Source: Pectobacterium fontis (lineage in GTDB: Bacteria; Pseudomonadota; Gammaproteobacteria; Enterobacterales; Enterobacteriaceae). Taken from it: 64,000 nt of DNA. The position numbers and the translations under genes were made by a program. Shown here piece by piece: positions 38,475-46,597 of the stretch (position 1 is the stretch's first letter; the number at the start of each line of letters is the position of its first letter). Below the pieces are notes generated by a model. The model saw only the letters and a program-made list of their open reading frames with translations, was not told where the DNA came from and ran no database searches. The stretch is from assembly GCF_000803215.1 (NCBI RefSeq), contig NZ_JSXC01000034.1:174214-238213 (forward strand), written 5' to 3'.

Positions 38475-39220
38475 AAATGACCACATTTACCCCCAGCCAG
38501 ATAGACGACCTCCACACGGCAATCGAGCGTTTCACCTTTCCGCACCAAGCCGTCTGGCAGCGTGTCGGCAGGTTGAACGTTGACCGCACGATCACCAAAG
38601 CGCGCCAGATTGGCGCAACGGCATTTTTTGCACGCGAAGCGCTGCTTGACGCGCTGACTACCGGGCGCAACCAGATTTTTTATGCTCCAACACAGGCAAG
38701 CGCACAGGTGGCACGCACTTACATGCAAGCGGTGGCGTGGCAGGTCGGTGTCAATCTGTCAACGAACTGCGCCGGGCATGTGTTGTTGAAAGATGCGCAG
38801 ATTTCATTTTTAGGGGAAAAAAGCCACTGCGCGGTCTATTCAGGTAATGTTTATGTTGATGAATTTCCGTGGTTCAAAAACCCGCGAGCGGCATTGTTAA
38901 TCGCCAAATCTATGTCGATGTATAAACAACACCGCCGGACGCTGTACGGTTCAGTATCCGATAACTATTCTGCGTTCCAGGTATGGCGCGGCGATTTTTC
39001 GCGGCGCAGGCATCCACAGCCTGCCCTCTTTATGCCGGGTAGCTCGTTTGGTGCTGATGGCGTCTGGCGTCAGTCGCTGACATTGGAACAGGCAGCGGCT
39101 CAGGGCTGCAACCTTCACGACATTGAGACAATCAAGCGGGAATTCACCCCGGCAGAATACAGGCAGTTTTTTGAATGCGACTGGTCACAGGCCATCAACA
39201 ATAAGGGGATGGACGCATGA
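38471..39220 (+). CDS. second terminase-like ATPase, nuclease domain absent
   Basis: 249 residues that align with the ATPase core of the neighbouring gpP: TKARQIGATAFFAREALLDA (about 42-61) against LKSRQIGATFYFAREALIDA, TTGRNQIF against ITGRNQIF, VYVDEFPWFK against LYLDEYFWIP, and AAQGCNLHDIETIKREFTPA against LAGGCNLFDLDQLTLEYSPA. It ends where the nuclease of gpP would begin. Walker A and B are kept, so it may bind ATP. It overlaps P and Q by 4 nt each (ATGA), so it is translated with them. It is not part of the P2 gene set; a decayed duplicate is unlikely given the intact frame and divergence. Its function is unknown. Confidence 0.8.
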   Translation: MKMTTFTPSQIDDLHTAIERFTFPHQAVWQRVGRLNVDRTITKARQIGATAFFAREALLDALTTGRNQIFYAPTQASAQVARTYMQAVAWQVGVNLSTNCAGHVLLKDAQISFLGEKSHCAVYSGNVYVDEFPWFKNPRAALLIAKSMSMYKQHRRTLYGSVSDNYSAFQVWRGDFSRRRHPQPALFMPGSSFGADGVWRQSLTLEQAAAQGCNLHDIETIKREFTPAEYRQFFECDWSQAINNKGMDA

Positions 39221-40242
39221 AAAAGCGTAAATATCGCAAATCACAAGCGGCACCCGTTAGCCAGGCACAACCAATAGAGGCATTCACTTTTGGTGAGCCG
39301 TCGGCCGTTCTGGATCGCCGCGACATTTTGGACTATGCCGAGTGTATCCATAATGGCCGATGGATTGAGCCGCCGATCAACTTCAGCGGGCTAGCTAAAA
39401 GCCTGCGTGCAGCGGTGCATCACAGCTCACCGATCTACGTGAAGCGTAACATTCTGGTGAGTACCTTTATCCCGCACCCGCTATTAAGCCAGCAGGATTT
39501 TAGCCGCTTTGTACTGGATTATCTGGTGTTTGGTAATGCGTTTCTGGAAAAGCGCCTGAATCGCACAGGCGGCATCCTGCGCTTAGACTCCAGCCCGGCC
39601 AAATACACCCGGCGCGGGGTTGAAGAGGATGTTTACTGGTTCGTGCAGTCATTCAAAGAGCCGCACCGCTTTGAGCCGGGTAGCGTGTTTCATCTGCTGG
39701 AGCCGGATATCAATCAGGAGATGTACGGCCTGCCGGAATATCTTAGCTCGTTAAACTCGGCATGGCTGAATGAATCCGCGACGCTGTTCCGGCGCAAGTA
39801 TTATCAGAATGGCGCACATGCGGGTTACATCATGTACGTGACTGATGCGGCACAAAGCGGCACCGATGTAGATAAGCTACGCTCTGCGATGAACGGCACT
39901 AAAGGGTTGGGGAATTTTAAGAACTTATTTTTCTACGCGCCCAACGGCAAACCGGACGGTATCAAGATTGTGCCGCTCAGCGAGGTGGCGACAAAAGACG
40001 ACTTCTTTAACATAAAAAACGCCAGCCGTGACGATCTGCTCAGCGCCCACCGGGTGCCGCCGCAGATGATGGGGATTATCCCGAATAACGCGGGCGGTTT
40101 TGGGGATGTAGTGAATGCGAGTCAGGTGTTTGTCAGGAACGAGCTGACGCCACTACAGGAACGGATGAAAGAGGTTAATGATGCAGTGGGGATGGAGGTG
40201 ATCGCGTTTAAGCCGTACACGCTGATTGCTGATGCAAATTAA
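39217..40242 (+). CDS. Q: portal protein gpQ
   Basis: 341 residues; DILDYAECIHNGRWIEPPIN, LEPDINQEMYGLPEYLSSL and HRVPPQMMGIIPNNAGGFGD match P2 gpQ. It forms the dodecameric DNA entry ring of the head. Confidence 0.95.
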   Translation: MKKRKYRKSQAAPVSQAQPIEAFTFGEPSAVLDRRDILDYAECIHNGRWIEPPINFSGLAKSLRAAVHHSSPIYVKRNILVSTFIPHPLLSQQDFSRFVLDYLVFGNAFLEKRLNRTGGILRLDSSPAKYTRRGVEEDVYWFVQSFKEPHRFEPGSVFHLLEPDINQEMYGLPEYLSSLNSAWLNESATLFRRKYYQNGAHAGYIMYVTDAAQSGTDVDKLRSAMNGTKGLGNFKNLFFYAPNGKPDGIKIVPLSEVATKDDFFNIKNASRDDLLSAHRVPPQMMGIIPNNAGGFGDVVNASQVFVRNELTPLQERMKEVNDAVGMEVIAFKPYTLIADAN

Positions 40243-40257
40243 CTAAAGGGGAAAACG

Positions 40258-40626
40258 ATGGGATGGATTGGCGTTGACTTAGACGGCACACTCGCGCAAT
40301 ACAAATCAGGGCAGGGTTCCGCAATTGGTAAGCCTGTTCCCCAAATGGCAAAACGAGTAACCACATGGTGCAAAGAAAAAAAGGAAGTTCGTATCTTTAC
40401 TGCTCGTGCCGAAACACTAAAGGGAAGGCGAGACGTTGAACGCTGGCTAAAAGATAATGGTTTTCCTGCACTAGTGGTAACGAATATCAAGGATAGTGAC
40501 ATGTCAGAGTTATGGGATGATAAAGCGATACGAGTAGTTAAGAACTCAGGCCAGCCATGTAAAGGGTGTGCAGGGAATAGTCAATTTCATCATACAGAAA
40601 GCCAGAGTTTTTTAACTAACTGCTAA
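40258..40626 (+). CDS. HAD-like small phosphatase/kinase-type protein
   Basis: 122 residues starting MGWIGVDLDGTLAQYKSGQG. DLDGT is HAD motif I and RIFTARAE gives motif II (Thr). The segment RRDVERWLKDNGFPALVVTN resembles the phosphatase half of phage polynucleotide kinases. A Cys pair (PCKGCAG) follows. It begins 15 bp after Q with GGGGAAAACG as ribosome site, and lies between Q and cos where P2-like phages carry variable accessory genes. The substrate cannot be told. Confidence 0.65.
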   Translation: MGWIGVDLDGTLAQYKSGQGSAIGKPVPQMAKRVTTWCKEKKEVRIFTARAETLKGRRDVERWLKDNGFPALVVTNIKDSDMSELWDDKAIRVVKNSGQPCKGCAGNSQFHHTESQSFLTNC

Positions 40627-40798
40627 CCTTAGCATAGCCGCCTAACCAGCGGCTTTTTACATCCCTGCCAGACCTCACCAATCGCGTTCTACACGCACCA
40701 GTGAAAAACCGACCCAACGTATAAAACCAAAGCAGAACGCCTCGTAGCGGTGCGCAGTGGCGCGGCATGAATCACGCCTCTACCCCCCCTCGCGCGCA

Positions 40799-40817
40799 AT
40801 GCTATCCCCGCCACGCC
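40799..40817. other. probable cos site (cohesive-end sequence)
   Basis: ATGCTATCCCCGCCACGCC matches the complement of the 19-nt P2 cohesive end, as I recall it, at 16 of 19 positions. It lies between Q and the right-end early genes, the P2 location. The 320-bp gap 40627-40944 holds otherwise only C-rich and palindromic sequence, probably terminase binding sites. Confidence 0.7.
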
Positions 40818-40944
40818 TGCCCGCTTTGTGTGTCGCTTTTCATGCACACGCACGATCCAGCGCGATCCGCGTCAGCTATGGCGTTAACGGGGATAAATTG
40901 GCAGTAGATCATCATGCAAAATCATGCGGGTTATGCATGCATGG

Positions 40945-41166
40945 CTAAAAGACGGCATCCTCTAATCGTTTTCTCAGGTATTCGACCAGTTCCGACTTAT
41001 CAGTAATCTGCCGATATTCTCTGGTTTCTATCGTGCCGTTCGCCAAATCCGCAATCAGTGACATCGCGGTTTTTAATTCGTCTACATCGCACTGAGCCAC
41101 TAACGATATGTCAGCGATTAACTGAACCCGCGACAAAACGGCTTGTATGTGTTCCGTGTTTTCCAA
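40945..41166 (-). CDS. small LexA-controlled phage protein (tum-like position)
   Basis: Up to 85 residues if the ATG at 41202 is used, but that codon lies inside the LexA box; a TTG at 41166 after AAGGAAATGG gives 73 residues (MENTEHIQAVLSRVQLIADI...). The leader from the predicted start of transcription is very short, so the true start is uncertain. It is mostly helical and resembles no family I can name. Position next to cos and SOS control are those of the 186 antirepressor gene tum. Confidence 0.55.
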   Translation of the reverse strand: MENTEHIQAVLSRVQLIADISLVAQCDVDELKTAMSLIADLANGTIETREYRQITDKSELVEYLRKRLEDAVF

Positions 41167-41188
41167 GGGGTGCCATTTCCTTATTTTA

Positions 41189-41208
41189 TACTGTATGCGC
41201 ATACAGTG
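41189..41208 (-). promoter_or_regulatory. LexA box with overlapping -10
   Basis: TACTGTATGCGCATACAGTG contains CTGT-N8-ACAG with a fully palindromic centre. On the minus strand TATAAAA follows the box directly, as TATAAT follows the recA box. Confidence 0.85.
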
Positions 41209-41291
41209 TTTTACATATTGAAATTTTCGTCAATCACTTCGTGTGCTACGGGTGACTGATTGGTTATGTGTTCCACACCATGAAAAACGGC

Positions 41292-41331
41292 GTGACATGT
41301 CACTTAAACATTTCACGCCGTGACATGTCAC
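41292..41331. repeat. two copies of a perfect 12-bp palindrome
   Basis: GTGACATGTCAC occurs at 41292-41303 and 41320-41331, 28 bp centre to centre, each preceded by a CGCC/GGC context (ACGGC and ACGCC). They look like paired binding sites of a dimeric regulator or a replication/packaging protein. Confidence 0.75.
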
Positions 41332-41420
41332 AGAATTAACTTTAAATCATGCCAGCCTTGTGTGTTCCAACACTCAGACGAACCAGACAGGCAGCACTCA
41401 GTAACGGGTAATTTAGGCAT
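41328..41420 (-). CDS. putative 30-residue protein with strong ribosome site
   Basis: The frame MPKLPVTECCLSGSSECWNT to HDLKLIL, stop within the second palindrome. AGGAGGTGAAC precedes the ATG at ideal spacing, and the gene follows the 41430-41642 gene by 9 bp, so it would be its operon partner. It has three cysteines. Not recognised. Confidence 0.5.
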   Translation of the reverse strand: MPKLPVTECCLSGSSECWNTQGWHDLKLIL

Positions 41421-41429
41421 GTTCACCTC

Positions 41430-41642
41430 CTAAGTCCTAAGATTGACGGCGGTCTCGGCATACAAAACTCGGCAGTGCTTTTCATCCGCTATACACGTTT
41501 CATAGTATGTTTTATCGCAATCATTCCAGTACATACGGACTTCACCCGTTTCATCATCACTGACAATTACGCTGTACTGATAAATAGGTGTGAGTTCCCA
41601 TGTTATCCCTAATTTCTTGTTATGTTGTTCGTTGCTAATCAT
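41430..41642 (-). CDS. hypothetical phage protein
   Basis: 70 residues, MISNEQHNKKLGITWELTPI..., predicted beta-rich with an acidic strand SDDETGEVRMYWND. It overlaps the gpA stop by 8 nt, hence co-translated with gpA. Not recognised beyond occurrence downstream of A. Confidence 0.6.
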   Translation of the reverse strand: MISNEQHNKKLGITWELTPIYQYSVIVSDDETGEVRMYWNDCDKTYYETCIADEKHCRVLYAETAVNLRT

Positions 41643-43941
41643 TAGTTATCTCCATCTGATTACTAAACCCTGGCCACTCATCAGCCACCGGGTATGAAAT
41701 AAGTTCGCCGTCAAACTTCATCTTTGCCCCACGCGCCAGCGCTTCCAGCTCCCAGCGCTGAACGCTGATACCGCGCTGCATCAAATCACGCTGAATACGG
41801 GGTATCCGCTCCCGTTCTTCACCCGTCAATCTGGCTGACGGTGACGGATCGCGGAGGGTATTGGGGTTAAAGTCGCGTTGCTTATGGTTTTTCCTGACGG
41901 ATTGCTCACGTAGACGCATTCCTAGCGCCCTCACAGCCGCGTCGTCATTCCAGTCAATCGGTGGGTTATCGGTTTCTGATGTCGGCGCTACGCCGCTGTT
42001 TTCGGCCTGCTTTTTGACATTAGCGCCCGACCGTTGAGAACCCAACCCACAGTTATTGACAGGACTCCGAGGCGCGCCGAGGGCGCTTTTTAAAGTCAAA
42101 GGCTCAAGGTCAACGGCTTTAGAAACGATGCGCCACTCAGTTGTCCGGGTTTCAAATACATGACCCGCGCCCAAATGCGGGGCAAAAATCCCGACCACCT
42201 TTTGCACCTCTTCGTCATACTCGTTGAGCTGGTCAGATACCCGGCGCGCAACACGCACCGTTTGCAGTTCGCGGGAAACATTCGCGCCGCCCTGTGCGGC
42301 CATGTACGCGGCAAAGTCGCCAGCGTCAGCAGCGCAGCGAACCGCCTCGACCTGTTTGTCGAACTGGTCAGTAAGATTGACGCTGCGTAACGTGCCGCTT
42401 CGGCACTCGCGGTAAGCGCCCATTGTGGGAATACCGATAGGTTTAAATTGAGGGATACGCCACGTTGACGCCCACGCGGTCACGGCTGCGGCCATATCAC
42501 GCAGCGGCTTTCCGGTTTCGTCGTCCAGTTGGCCGTCCAGCGCATAGCCATCAATGTTTTTGGCGATGTATTTAGCAATGTAGCCAGCAGCACCGCCCTT
42601 ATTGAGGTGTTTACATTCAAAGCGGTACTTAGCCGCGCCGCGTTCGTCGCCGTCTTCTTTCAGGGCATAGCGGCGCATAATGTCGATGACTGACTGGCGA
42701 TGTGCACGCTTGCAAAACAGCATCATGTGCCAATGTGGTGTCCCGTCGTGGTGTGGCTCAACAACACGCATCCCGTAAACTTTCAGGTCTGCGTCTTTAA
42801 ATGCGGTACGCATCTTGCCCCATATCCTGACCAGATAGCGCTGACCGTCTTTTGGCGTAAACGCTTCATTGTCCCAGTTCCGGTTAAACTGGACTTTCTC
42901 GTTTTCGCCCTTACCGATCACGCGGGTCGGGTGATACTTCGACGGCGTGGTGATAGTGATAAACATCCCGACATCTCGCTGTTCGCTGGCGTAACGCTCA
43001 ATCCCGGCGATAGTGCTCATCAGCTCCATACGCCGGATTTCCGGGTTAGAAATACTTGCCATCACTTTGTCGATCAGGTCGATACGTTCACCTGTTGCGA
43101 CGTTCTCCAGCTCACAGTTTTTCAGATAATCCATGTTGGCGAGGCGACGCGCCTGTACATCGCGGATCGCCATCTTGCTGGCATAGGGGGACGCCTTTTT
43201 ACTGACCTGACCGACGGCAATATTCAGCGCCTCACGCCAGCGGGTACGCTGGGCTTTAAGCTGGCGAGTCCACCATTCCTCATTAATCAGGCGGGAAACG
43301 CTGGCTATCGCCTTGCGTATATCCAGCGTGCCTTTGCGGTAGTTCTTCCAGAAAAGCGGAGTGATATTGAACGCACGCGCCATGCTGGCGACATGGCCGA
43401 AAAGCTCTGCTTGTGCCTCGTCGGTAAAGAGCGCGTCAGGCTGACCGCCAAACTGCGCTTTCATGGCATCGCTCATTTCCTCATACGCAGAAAATATCTG
43501 GTCGGAAATACGCGCGGCCAGACGCTCCAGCGTTTTGTCATTCATACCGGGGAGCGTTTGATAGGCGTCAGATTCAGACAGGAAACGCTCGGAGGCATGG
43601 CGGTTTATGGCATGGCGGGTATTGATTGCCTCGATACGCGGCCACATGCGCTGCATAAAGCTGTTAATCAGAAAACGATTAGCGCTCAGCATCCCTTTGT
43701 TTTTTTTCAGGTAAGCGTAACGATTCAGGCAGATTTCACGCAGGAAGTGCGGTTGCTGGTTAATTTTCGCTAAAACGGCTTGCCCCTGAGTCCATTCCTC
43801 ACGGGTAAGCTGTCTCTCTTCCGGTACGATGGCCGGGCGCTGTGCGTTCCACGGATACGCACCCACGAACGCCTCGCGGGTGCTACCGGGAAAAGGTGGA
43901 GGAGGTGTGGGAGCAGTTCGCCCCCGGCGGGTAATGGTCAT
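41635..43941 (-). CDS. A: replication endonuclease gpA (rolling circle)
   Basis: 768 residues. The HUH metal motif is TPHWHMMLFC (about 400-409) and the catalytic tyrosine pair lies in GYIAKYIAKN (about 451-460), as in P2 gpA. The phage origin, expected inside this gene, could not be pinned. It nicks ori and stays bound to the 5' end. It overlaps the next upstream gene by 4 nt. Confidence 0.95.
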   Translation of the reverse strand: MTITRRGRTAPTPPPPFPGSTREAFVGAYPWNAQRPAIVPEERQLTREEWTQGQAVLAKINQQPHFLREICLNRYAYLKKNKGMLSANRFLINSFMQRMWPRIEAINTRHAINRHASERFLSESDAYQTLPGMNDKTLERLAARISDQIFSAYEEMSDAMKAQFGGQPDALFTDEAQAELFGHVASMARAFNITPLFWKNYRKGTLDIRKAIASVSRLINEEWWTRQLKAQRTRWREALNIAVGQVSKKASPYASKMAIRDVQARRLANMDYLKNCELENVATGERIDLIDKVMASISNPEIRRMELMSTIAGIERYASEQRDVGMFITITTPSKYHPTRVIGKGENEKVQFNRNWDNEAFTPKDGQRYLVRIWGKMRTAFKDADLKVYGMRVVEPHHDGTPHWHMMLFCKRAHRQSVIDIMRRYALKEDGDERGAAKYRFECKHLNKGGAAGYIAKYIAKNIDGYALDGQLDDETGKPLRDMAAAVTAWASTWRIPQFKPIGIPTMGAYRECRSGTLRSVNLTDQFDKQVEAVRCAADAGDFAAYMAAQGGANVSRELQTVRVARRVSDQLNEYDEEVQKVVGIFAPHLGAGHVFETRTTEWRIVSKAVDLEPLTLKSALGAPRSPVNNCGLGSQRSGANVKKQAENSGVAPTSETDNPPIDWNDDAAVRALGMRLREQSVRKNHKQRDFNPNTLRDPSPSARLTGEERERIPRIQRDLMQRGISVQRWELEALARGAKMKFDGELISYPVADEWPGFSNQMEITND

Positions 43942-44951
43942 TCACAAATTCCAGCGTAAACGCTGCTGCACACGGCCTTGTCATTCATGCCTGCAAATAG
44001 ATCGAACTGGTTTCCGCCGCGTGAGGTCAACGCCCAGTCTCTATAGGTTTCAATACCGTGGGATTCAACGCTAATGAACTCAATACGGCGCTCGGCTTTA
44101 TGTGGATCTTGAGTTGAAGGAAAAAACGTACTGTTACCACGACGCGAACAGGCGGCAACCAGCCGTTCCCACTCAGCCACACGCGCCACTTCTTCGGGCC
44201 AACGACTGAATATTTCCGCTAACTCAGATTTTCGTGCATGGATGCACGGCATACAGCCTACTCGGCTGCATCCCTGCTGATAGAGTGGATTGGGTTTGAT
44301 TCCGTGGCGACGTGCTAATGCAAACACATCGGCATGAGTCCATGTCAGTATCGGGCGGTAGACATGTAACCCCGGTGTGTTGTCGGCGTCCGTTTCCCAT
44401 TCAGGCAGTAATGCGCGTGCGGGGGATTCTTCCGCTCGGACACCTTGCCAACTGATAACCTCGTCATATTCAGCCAGTAGCGGCATGACGATTTGATCAC
44501 GAATAGGCGCGTGCTTCAGATCAAAAGTACAAAATCGCGCTTTTGTGGACGGAAAGCGGCCTTTCCACATACACAAATCCAGAAAAGGAATACCTGTTGG
44601 ATGAAGAACATCAAGCGCACGGGCAACCGTTGCGGTGGCCTGTGCATCAGTCATACCGCATTCAGTTACCAGCGTGACAGGCCAGCGCTCAGCAATAAAC
44701 TTGCGCTTTCCTGCTATACGGTCATCAAACGACGCCTTAACCCTGCGTATTTCCCCCAGCTTGGATTCCAGATAATCCAGATATTCCATTGTCTGCGGGT
44801 GTTCATGCCCTGTATCAGCAAATACACGGATGGTTGTTACGCCAGCCTCAATAGCCAACAGCCATTGCGCCAGCGAATCTTTACCGCCAGATACTGAGTT
44901 AATGTTGATTGCATCGGCAGAAAAACAACGGGTATCGATAACGGTATTCAC
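43938..44951 (-). CDS. PAPS-reductase/PP-loop family protein with Cys cluster
   Basis: 337 residues. SGGKDS (21-26) is the PP-loop ATP-pyrophosphatase signature; FADTGHEHPQTMEYLDYLES follows as in PAPS reductases. Near the C-terminus QQGCSRVGCMPCIHARKSE gives CX4CX2C, reminiscent of the iron-sulfur site of DndC-like proteins. Such proteins are frequent in P2-like early operons; proposed roles (sulfur metabolism, DNA or tRNA thiolation) are unproven. It is translationally coupled to gpA and to the zinc-finger gene before it. Confidence 0.8.
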   Translation of the reverse strand: MNTVIDTRCFSADAININSVSGGKDSLAQWLLAIEAGVTTIRVFADTGHEHPQTMEYLDYLESKLGEIRRVKASFDDRIAGKRKFIAERWPVTLVTECGMTDAQATATVARALDVLHPTGIPFLDLCMWKGRFPSTKARFCTFDLKHAPIRDQIVMPLLAEYDEVISWQGVRAEESPARALLPEWETDADNTPGLHVYRPILTWTHADVFALARRHGIKPNPLYQQGCSRVGCMPCIHARKSELAEIFSRWPEEVARVAEWERLVAACSRRGNSTFFPSTQDPHKAERRIEFISVESHGIETYRDWALTSRGGNQFDLFAGMNDKAVCSSVYAGICE

Positions 44952-45172
44952 AACCCACCCCGATAATGCTTACTTTTCATTTCCTGAATACCCTGACAAG
45001 ACGCGCAACGGGTCACGCCGACGATGGCAGCGCGACGCGCTTCGGGAATGGGGTGATCGCAGTCTTCGCACACAAACGCAGAAACGCCGCGTTGGATGTT
45101 CCGGGCGTTGGCGATCTGGTGCTCTAACATGTCCTGTTGGCGCTGCTGCACCATGTCCATTAAATCCGGCAT
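44948..45172 (-). CDS. TraR/DksA-type zinc-finger protein
   Basis: 74 residues; CEDCDHPIPEARR and GVTRCASCQ form the four-Cys zinc finger of TraR/P2 Orf82-type proteins, which bind the RNA polymerase secondary channel in place of DksA/ppGpp. It overlaps neighbours by 1 and 4 nt. Confidence 0.9.
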   Translation of the reverse strand: MPDLMDMVQQRQQDMLEHQIANARNIQRGVSAFVCEDCDHPIPEARRAAIVGVTRCASCQGIQEMKSKHYRGGL

Positions 45173-45480
45173 TACTCTTGTTCCTTATCGTTATTAAGCT
45201 GGTCAAAAGCTGACTGGCACAGCGCCGCAAAGCGTTTACTTTCGGTCAGCAGTTTCTTTGCGTCGGTGACGTTCCCGCGCCAGATTTCGGTGCCGATCGC
45301 ACGATGCACAAAATCGTTAATAAGGCTGACTGGATTCTGATAAACAGCCAGCGTGGATAAATACGGCTGGTCGCCGTCTTCTTTTCCGCATTTAATTTCG
45401 CCCAGCGCAAAGTCATAGCCAACTTTCGCTATTGCATAATTACCGTTGATATCAACGCGGTTATAAGCGGGATTTTCCAT
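45172..45480 (-). CDS. phage early protein, possibly DUF5405 type
   Basis: 102 residues, MENPAYNRVDINGNYAIAKV...; a beta-hairpin start and helix NPVSLINDFVHRAI resemble small P2-like early proteins (DUF5405) by memory only. It abuts both neighbours (1-nt overlaps). No function known. Confidence 0.6.
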   Translation of the reverse strand: MENPAYNRVDINGNYAIAKVGYDFALGEIKCGKEDGDQPYLSTLAVYQNPVSLINDFVHRAIGTEIWRGNVTDAKKLLTESKRFAALCQSAFDQLNNDKEQE

Positions 45481-45722
45481 TACAGCACCGCCTTAATATT
45501 TGTACCGGAATGATTAAAGACTTCGGATTCCTGCCGTAATAATTCGATGATTTCCACGTTGCTTAATTCATTAATAGCGGCATGAGTCGCCAGTCTATCC
45601 AGACGAGAAGAAAATAATGTATACGCATCGGCTTTCGCTTCCGCTCTGGCGCGTAAAAGCATGGTTTGAACAATCACACTCCGTTCCCCGCTACGCATTT
45701 TTTGAATTGCGCCCTCATTCAT
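45480..45722 (-). CDS. phage early protein, DUF2732-like
   Basis: 80 residues; RARAEAKADAYTLFSSRLDR and SNVEIIELLRQESE match the helical pattern of DUF2732 proteins of P2-like phages. Function unknown. Confidence 0.65.
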   Translation of the reverse strand: MNEGAIQKMRSGERSVIVQTMLLRARAEAKADAYTLFSSRLDRLATHAAINELSNVEIIELLRQESEVFNHSGTNIKAVL

Positions 45723-45790
45723 ATAAATATAATCCTCAGATAAAGGGAGTCCCGACGCGGTTAAGCGCCTAATTAATTTCAGGTGGTTAT

Positions 45791-46291
45791 TTAATTCAGA
45801 TATTCTTCGGGTTTAATTGCCGTCAGAATGTCAGGGGTATCGTCAAATAAGCTGAATAGCTCATTTAAAGCATGTGATATTTTATTCCGCCACGGACATG
45901 AAATATCATCAATCCGCCAGTAAGGCTGATTAAATTCTTTTTCAGTTAACCCCGCGTGCATAAATAGGGTTTTTCTTTCACTTACATTTAACCAGCTAAG
46001 GAATGTTGACGTATTCACGCCCCGATTACGCGCTTTTGAGAAAGCCCGGCGCAGTTCATCAATGGCGCAGACAATCCGCTCACGCTCTGCGGCTGACATT
46101 TCTTCCAGACGGTAAACGGTCTGGCGCTTTTTCATCTGCGCATGAAAGCAGACGGTCAAGCGGTTACGCTCATTCAGGCCGTTGTAATAAGCGCAAGTAT
46201 CACGCCAGCGACTATCAGCAAAGTGTTTGCCGATCACGTTGCGCAGCCCGGCGGGTAAGTTCTGCATACTGCTGACTGTAAACGCGGTCAT
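45791..46291 (-). CDS. early replication-region protein, possibly P2 gpB-like
   Basis: 166 residues, the length of P2 gpB, with MKKRQTVYRLEEMSAAERER and FLSWLNVSERKTLFMHAGLT. It stands where P2 has B (helicase loading) and 186 has dhr. I cannot confirm which from the sequence. It overlaps the next upstream small gene by 4 nt. Confidence 0.55.
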   Translation of the reverse strand: MTAFTVSSMQNLPAGLRNVIGKHFADSRWRDTCAYYNGLNERNRLTVCFHAQMKKRQTVYRLEEMSAAERERIVCAIDELRRAFSKARNRGVNTSTFLSWLNVSERKTLFMHAGLTEKEFNQPYWRIDDISCPWRNKISHALNELFSLFDDTPDILTAIKPEEYLN

Positions 46292-46464
46292 GCGTTCCCC
46301 CGTATAACTGATTTGATAGAACGGATAACCCGCTGGGTAACACTCATCGGGCGGGTACGAATGATGATCCCCTGACGGCCTTTGCCTTTAGTGATCGTAA
46401 AATCGGGCTTTGTCTCCGTCTGGTGCCACCAGAGGAACGGCGCGATTGAAACTGGTGCTTGCAT
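46288..46464 (-). CDS. small phage protein, Fil-like position
   Basis: 58 residues from MQAPVSIAPFLWWHQTETKP, chosen because GGAAGGGGGAAAAC precedes this ATG; the longer frame from 46674 runs through a promoter region of the opposite gene. The C-terminus TQRVIRSIKSVIRGNA is basic. Its place after CII is that of the 186 filamentation gene fil. The family assignment is uncertain. Confidence 0.6.
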   Translation of the reverse strand: MQAPVSIAPFLWWHQTETKPDFTITKGKGRQGIIIRTRPMSVTQRVIRSIKSVIRGNA

Positions 46465-46597
46465 GTTTTCCCCCTTCCTATTGGTAACCGCCCACGGGTA
46501 GACGGTTGCGAATAGGTGCCGGGTTTTAGCCATGCCCGGCGCATGGTTCTGTGGTAGGATTAGTTCGCCAAAACAACCAACAACAAGGAAATTGGTT

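Noticed and set aside
42700..43773. 357-codon open frame opposite gpA
   Set aside because: Antisense shadow of a GC-rich gene; no ribosome site, no family, and gpA is certain.
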